Below are positions 8,357 through 11,815 of a stretch of 11,815 bases of DNA, piece by piece. Within the stretch, counting starts at the first letter, position 1. Each line of letters opens with the position of its first letter. The translations under genes and the position numbers were made by a program. Source of the DNA: Euperipatoides rowelli (taxonomy: Eukaryota; Onychophora; Udeonychophora; Euonychophora; Peripatopsidae); the NCBI GenBank assembly GCA_003024985.2, contig PXIH01S0004689.1; one strand, written 5' to 3'. The notes under the pieces are model-generated. The model was not told where the DNA came from, did no database searches, and saw only the letters and a program-made list of their open reading frames with translations.

Positions 8357-8707
8357 GAAATATGGTCTAATACAATATTTCAAGAGCAGGATCATATATT
8401 GGAAAATGTGCAGAAAAGAGCTTTGAGGATAATAATGGGATTTAATGGTTTAAAAAATGTTAAATATACTTGTCTTTTAGGACATCTTGGGATATAATGT
8501 GGAAGAACAAGAAGGAAAAATCAACTTAAAAAATTTTCAAAATAATTATTTGCTAAATTTAAAAACCCACTACCCATTACCAAAGGAGAGATATCAGGTT
8601 ATGATACAAGGGGAGTGGAAAAATTGTATAGTGTATTCATTAGAATTTGCAGATATATAAAATCAACAATATCTTCAATGTTTGAGTTAAAGAATAGATA
8701 TGATTAA
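8357..8707 (+). pseudogene. LINE reverse transcriptase C-terminal remnant (plus strand)
   Basis: One frame from 8357 to the TAA at 8705-8707 (116 codons) holds two internal stops, one near 8492 and another near 8543. It reads EIWSN, then LENVQKRALRIIMGFNG, then LGHLGI, and ends with a Tyr/Ser-rich tail of the kind (RY-x-S...N) found at the C-terminus of jockey/CR1-like LINE ORF2 proteins. The VQKRALRI block is the usual thumb-region signature of these reverse transcriptases. Only the last part of ORF2 is present, as expected of a 5'-truncated insertion. The following A/G-rich stretch (8715-8770) and T-rich run probably belong to its 3' region. It overlaps the same part of the protein as the minus-strand remnant to its left, so the two come from different insertions. 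Confidence 0.7.
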
Positions 8708-8830
8708 CATTATCAGAAAAAAGGGGAAGAAAAAGAGAAGAAAGAAAAAAAAAGAATAAATGAAAAAAAAGTATTATTTTATTTTATTTATTTATTTTTT
8801 AGATTTTTTTATGTATTTTGTTAAGTATAG
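8708..8830 (+). repeat. Low-complexity A/G-rich then T-rich tract
   Basis: After the LINE stop codon come a purine-rich run (about 8715-8770, mostly A with some G) and a TTTA/TTTT run (about 8776-8815). This could be the degraded 3' UTR of the plus-strand LINE. No clean poly(A) end or target duplication is identifiable. Confidence 0.6.
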
Positions 8831-8914
8831 TTAATTTTATGTAATTAACTCTTACATCTTTTGGGATAAGGAGTTTAGTTGTGTTCAAAAAGTTCTATTG
8901 GGCACAAATATACC

Positions 8915-9300
8915 TTTGGAAAGAACAATGGTAGTTTTTTTAGAGTTCTGCACATCCAGTTGTTAAATAGCTGCTTTGTAGACCAGATTTTCAAATGTTA
9001 TAAATGTAAACTGTCACGTCTCAACAAGTGTTGACCTCTATTTCTATCAACATCAGAGTTATAAACTTTTGAAAATTTAAACATTGTGTCTTTAAAACAT
9101 TCTAAAATAAGTCATTATTTATATTTCTCTCACCCATTTGTATTTTTCATGTTTGAATTTAGAGCAAATGTTATGTGGTACAAGTGTATAACTTATGTTT
9201 ATGATGTCAGAATGAACATTGTCAGTCATTTTGAAGTTCTGTACATGTAATGTATACCACTTGTTAATTTCTAGGCCAGATTACCCAAATTTTATTGACT
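8915..9300 (+). repeat. Diverged direct repeat, offset about 291 bp
   Basis: The segment around 8918-8990 (GAACAATGG, then AGTTCTGCACAT at 8944, then TAGACCAGATT at 8979) reappears around 9210-9290 (GAACATTGT, AGTTCTGTACAT at 9235, TAGGCCAGATT at 9272). Order and spacing are nearly kept. This suggests an old tandem duplication with a unit of about 290 bp. I recognise no coding content in either copy. Confidence 0.5.
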
Positions 9301-9432
9301 TCATCTTTGTCATATGACATAAACATGGTTCAAAATTTTAGACTTCTAGCTTTAGCAGAAGAAAATTATAAAATATTTAAAACAAAATATAATCATGGCT
9401 TTAGTAAATGCTTGGAAAAATTGTAGAATTCT

Positions 9433-9440
9433 ATTAATAG
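9433..9440 (+). repeat. Left target-site duplication ATTAATAG
   Basis: This 8-mer is repeated exactly at 11232-11239, directly outside the two transposon ends. Confidence 0.9.
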
Positions 9441-9466
9441 CAGGGAGTCGAACCAAAATTTATAAT

Positions 9467-9565
9467 GGTTCGGTTCAGGTTCGGGTTCACAGAAATTCTT
9501 ATATTTTGGTTCGGTTCCGGTTGACTCTTTTTATAAAATAATGAGTCGGTTCAAACCGGTTCAAC
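9467..9565 (+). repeat. Left subterminal GGTTC array
   Basis: GGTTC/GGTTCGGTTC motifs recur here. The 20-mer at 9508-9527 ends GGTTGACTC and closely matches the right terminus of the element (11207-11227, with one inserted base and one substitution). A palindromic AACCGGTT lies near 9555. The right-end-like motif suggests an internal duplication of a terminus. Confidence 0.75.
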
Positions 9566-9941
9566 AAATTTTTTTTTTAAATTTTTTAAAATTAAATTGG
9601 TGGAAATACACACCTTTTACTATTTTTACTAATGAAAATAAAATGTACAGTTTTAATACAGTGCATACGGTAGTACTTTTATAGTTTCATTATGAAAAAA
9701 AAAATACATTCCAAACTTAATACAAACCTTTTTTTTTTAAAAAAAAATATGTTTCACCCAAGGGCAAAACAATGGATTTATTTACAAGATGCATTTTACA
9801 ATGTGGACATATATTCTAAGTACAATTTAAGTGCTTACAATAATTCAGAGAAAAATCTCTCATCCTGAGATTTAGACGGTTTGGAATATACTTCCGAGGA
9901 AAGACTGTTTTCATCTTGATCTAATTTAATCCGTGGAATGA

Positions 9942-10034
9942 AGGTTTCACCGGATTCGAACCGGTAGCAAGCTTAGCTCCGTATCGCCGAGCGTAGTGCT
10001 TATCCACTCGACTACCCCAACAGGGTGCAAACCT
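9942..10034 (-). tRNA. tRNA-like unit / tRNA-derived SINE head (probable pseudo-tRNA)
   Basis: On the minus strand there is a strong A box (TAGTCGAGTGG, 10014-10004) and a perfect B box (GGTTCGAATCC, 9962-9952). The T arm (9965-9949) has a perfect 5-bp stem ACCGG/CCGGT around the loop TTCGAAT. Flanking bases AGGTTT (10034-10029) and AAACCT (9947-9942) could pair as an acceptor stem. However, 13 extra bases (CACCCTGTTGGGG) then lie between it and the TA before the D arm. The anticodon arm can be drawn as GCTCG/GGAGC with a G-G mismatch and loop GCGATAC, which puts GAT in the anticodon place but has C instead of the invariant U before it. A 10-base variable region follows. These faults argue for a tRNA-derived repeat or pseudogene with an intact internal polymerase III promoter, not a working tRNA. 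No T-run terminator is seen directly downstream. Confidence 0.5.
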
Positions 10035-11060
10035 TTTTTGTTTAACCAATGAAAAATAACTTACAGAAATTTTATAGACCTGTACCTTTATTGTTAATTC
10101 AGGTACCAATATTGGAAAAAAAAAATACAGAATTTAACACTTTTATTAAAAAGTTGGCAAAATCGTGTTTCTAGCTGAAAAATTGGGCTGGGTTTTAGAG
10201 GTTATAATTAATGTTTCATTTACATGTGGACAGTAAATCAACAAAATTTTGGTTAAGTCTATTTAATACATTTATAAGTTACAGATGACAAGGAAATGGG
10301 CAAAATGATTCCTTTAATCTAAACTGATATCAAAAACTAAATTTAGTATCATGTAGTTGGTCCTGTAAGATTGTATTAAAGCTTTCTCTATGTAAGATAT
10401 GCTTGGCTGTATAATATAACTATACTAGCAGAATATTGGTAAGTTGGCATTGATATTTCATAAATTTATAGATTTATATGGAGTAAACTAAGAAACTACC
10501 TCTTTTTTTAATAATAAAGTTTTTTCATTAAGTTATCCGGAATAAATAATACACTGAATAGTAATACACTAATACAATACTGTAGCCTTTATTATACTGA
10601 AACACTCAACATAAACACTGCACACTCTAAGGTTGTATTTGCCATTAGATCTATACATATTGCCAATGGCAATGCTTTTCAAGTCTCCCTTAAATATCCC
10701 TGTTGAAACAAAAAAATTCCCTCCAAGATATTAGATGTATTGAAGCATTAATGGATGTACTAACCAGTAAATTCAATTGAAATAACCATATAGGCTATAT
10801 AAAAATGCTAACTTTAATTACATTATTAAAACATTTTTTTATTGACTTGGCAATTTTGCAGGTCCCCATCCCCCCTTTAACCATAGAGCTTTAGCAAAGG
10901 CCCTGATGATCTAATAATTGATGGCTCTATCTTTTAAGGATTCAAAAGATATTTGTGAACAGACAGGCAGACATTATCACATAGAACACATTTATATGTT
11001 TATAAATTTAGAAGTTATATAAATTTAATAAGCCAATTTTANATATTAAAACTTTTATTC
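10035..11060. other. Interior of the hAT element, no coding content seen
   Basis: About 1 kb of AT-rich DNA inside the 1,791-bp element. I see small palindromes only: GTACCT/AGGTAC around 10082-10106 and TTGCCAATGGCAA at 10660-10672. No transposase motif or open frame of note occurs on either strand. Confidence 0.55.
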
Positions 11061-11064
11061 TGCT

Positions 11065-11220
11065 TGAACCGTTATTGAACCATAATTGAACCCAAAAACA
11101 ATTNGGAAAAATAATGGTTCGGTTCCGTTTCAGCTCCACTGAAAAAAAAAATTATTGGTTCAGGTTTAGGTTCAGAAAAATAATGTTTTTTTTCGTTTAC
11201 GGTTCAGGTTCGGTTCCAGT
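11065..11220 (+). repeat. Right subterminal GGTTC/GAACC array
   Basis: TTGAACC motifs at about 11064-11092 are followed by GGTTCGGTTC, GGTTCAGG, AGGTTCAG and GGTTCAGGTTCGGTTCC up to the right terminus. The motifs change strand once within the array. The array mirrors the left subterminal cluster and marks this side of the hAT element. Confidence 0.75.
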
Positions 11221-11231
11221 TTGACTCCCTG

Positions 11232-11239
11232 ATTAATAG
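11232..11239 (+). repeat. Right target-site duplication ATTAATAG
   Basis: Exact copy of 9433-9440, immediately outside the CTCCCTG terminus. Confidence 0.9.
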
Positions 11240-11764
11240 GAAACATATTTTGAAACCAAATTGAAATTACCGTACAATGCTGACAAAATGCGCCCCACAA
11301 ATAAGGCCATTAACCCTCTTTTTTTGGCTAAAGTTAGATAAAGTTGGCCACAATGAAACAAGTGTGTCATCCCCACACTTAAACATCTTGAACATCCTGA
11401 AAGAAATCTAAGCTTTGCCATGCAACAGCGCCCCCTAGTTTTGACCTTATTTAAGGTTCAGGAGAGTGTTTCCATGTAACACAAATAAGTGTGCCATTTT
11501 AAAAAATAGTATTTTAAGAAATTCTGATTCTAGACACACAAGTGTGCCTGAACAGTTTTGCTGTGCATTGTGGTAAATCTAAAGTTCACTATTATGGCAC
11601 TGAAGGACAAAACCCTCTCCTCCCTTCTCCCCAAATGATAATGTGCATGGATACTTGATCAGCATTCTGTGGTAATTCAAAATTCCAGCTGGGATTTAGA
11701 AGGCAGGGGGAAAGGAAGGTTGTAAGCTATCAATGAATTCCTGGAAGCAAATACTTTATGTTTT
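11240..11764. other. Non-coding DNA, moderately AT-rich
   Basis: This is the continuation of the DNA left of 9433, before the hAT element inserted. It is less AT-rich than most of the window. AAGTGTG(C/T)C recurs three times (about 11359, 11487 and 11540) and GCGCCCCCTAG occurs once (about 11429). A 62-codon minus-strand open frame (11233-11421) crosses the target duplication into this region and has no recognisable motif. I see no gene. Confidence 0.5.
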
Positions 11765-11814
11765 AAAAAGATTTATTTGCAGTTAATTTAAATTAACAGC
11801 AAATAAAGTTTTTT
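11765..11814. repeat. Near-perfect 50-bp palindrome at the window edge
   Basis: The left arm (11765-11789) and right arm (11790-11814) meet without a loop and match at 22 of 25 positions as inverted repeats. The core is TTTATTTGC-x-GTTAATTT against its complement. The right arm runs to the end of the window, so the structure may be longer. No flanking duplication can be assessed. Confidence 0.75.
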
Positions 11815-11815
11815 T

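Larger units (their letters stand above)
9441..11231. mobile_element. 1,791-bp non-autonomous hAT-type transposon with exact target duplication
   Basis: The element starts CAGGGAGTCGAAC and ends GTTTGACTCCCTG, giving 13-bp terminal inverted repeats with one mismatch. An exact 8-bp duplication (ATTAATAG) flanks it, as expected for hAT transposition. Both ends are packed with GGTTC/GAACC motifs: about 9467-9565 on the left and 11065-11220 on the right. The 15-mer ATAATGGTTCGGTTC occurs in the same orientation at 9462-9476 and 11111-11125. Such subterminal arrays are known in hAT elements as transposase-binding regions, and that role is inferred here. The interior is AT-rich and holds no transposase, so the copy is non-autonomous. 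A tRNA-like unit sits at 9942-10034 on the minus strand. The intact duplication makes this probably the youngest insertion in the window. Two ambiguous bases lie in its right part. Confidence 0.9.

Noticed and set aside
7690-8707. Single LINE insertion with 5' inversion (twin priming)
   Set aside because: Both halves encode the same C-terminal region of the reverse transcriptase, which a single inverted insertion would not give.
9835-9948. Short minus-strand open frame (about 36 codons) ending FFSELL before a TAA, next to the tRNA-like unit
   Set aside because: Considered as the tail of a lost transposase. It is too short, shows no hAT C-terminal motif, and is within chance expectation.
9921-10109. 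62-codon minus-strand open frame across the tRNA-like unit
   Set aside because: It is the translation shadow of the tRNA-like sequence.
1-11815. CRISPR array, bacterial operon, origin or prophage
   Set aside because: No regular spaced repeats and no dense coding. Composition and repeat content are those of an animal genome.

Overview
The window is AT-rich non-coding DNA (roughly three quarters A+T by eye) from an animal genome, and it reads as a graveyard of transposable elements. I find no intact host gene, no exon structure I can support and nothing prokaryotic. The mix points to an invertebrate, perhaps an arthropod: several hAT-type DNA transposons, decayed non-LTR retrotransposon reverse transcriptase, tRNA-derived SINE-like pieces, and the remnant of a domain common in uncharacterised invertebrate mobile-element proteins. 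The species assignment is inference. Two ambiguous bases (11042 and 11104) and long A/T runs suggest draft-quality sequence.

Layout from left to right. Positions 1-654 are AT-rich, with a decayed tRNA-like (SINE-like) unit at about 312-400. Positions 655-3010 look like one old hAT-type element: matching ends (C/T)AGTGGTCT(C/T)CA and an 8-bp flanking repeat that agrees at 6 of 8 bases. It carries a broken coding remnant (about 1381-2488) with the motifs FSDGC and FPVRGHS. That remnant is itself interrupted by a 41-bp near-perfect palindrome flanked by an exact 8-bp direct repeat. A 19-bp tandem repeat lies just inside the right end. Positions 3014-3213 hold two diverged copies of a repeat spaced 128 bp apart. 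A mariner/pogo-like terminal fragment starts at 3727.

Positions 4833-5267 are a 435-bp hAT MITE with the classical CAGGGGTTCTCAA termini. Positions 5534-6620 are a second, more decayed hAT-like element. Positions 6621-7680 are featureless AT-rich DNA. From 7680 to 8707, two different LINE reverse-transcriptase C-terminal remnants lie back to back on opposite strands. Positions 8880-9440 contain a diverged direct repeat.

Positions 9441-11231 are the best-defined element: a 1,791-bp non-autonomous hAT-type transposon with an exact 8-bp target duplication (ATTAATAG), imperfect 13-bp termini and arrays of GGTTC motifs near both ends. A minus-strand tRNA-like unit (9942-10034) with well-matching A and B boxes is nested in it. 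The remainder to 11815 is AT-rich and ends in a 50-bp palindrome.

No genes work together here. The interest lies in the nesting, in the tiny palindromic insertion, in the hAT-like element whose coding remnant does not look like a hAT transposase, and in the unusual tRNA-like unit.
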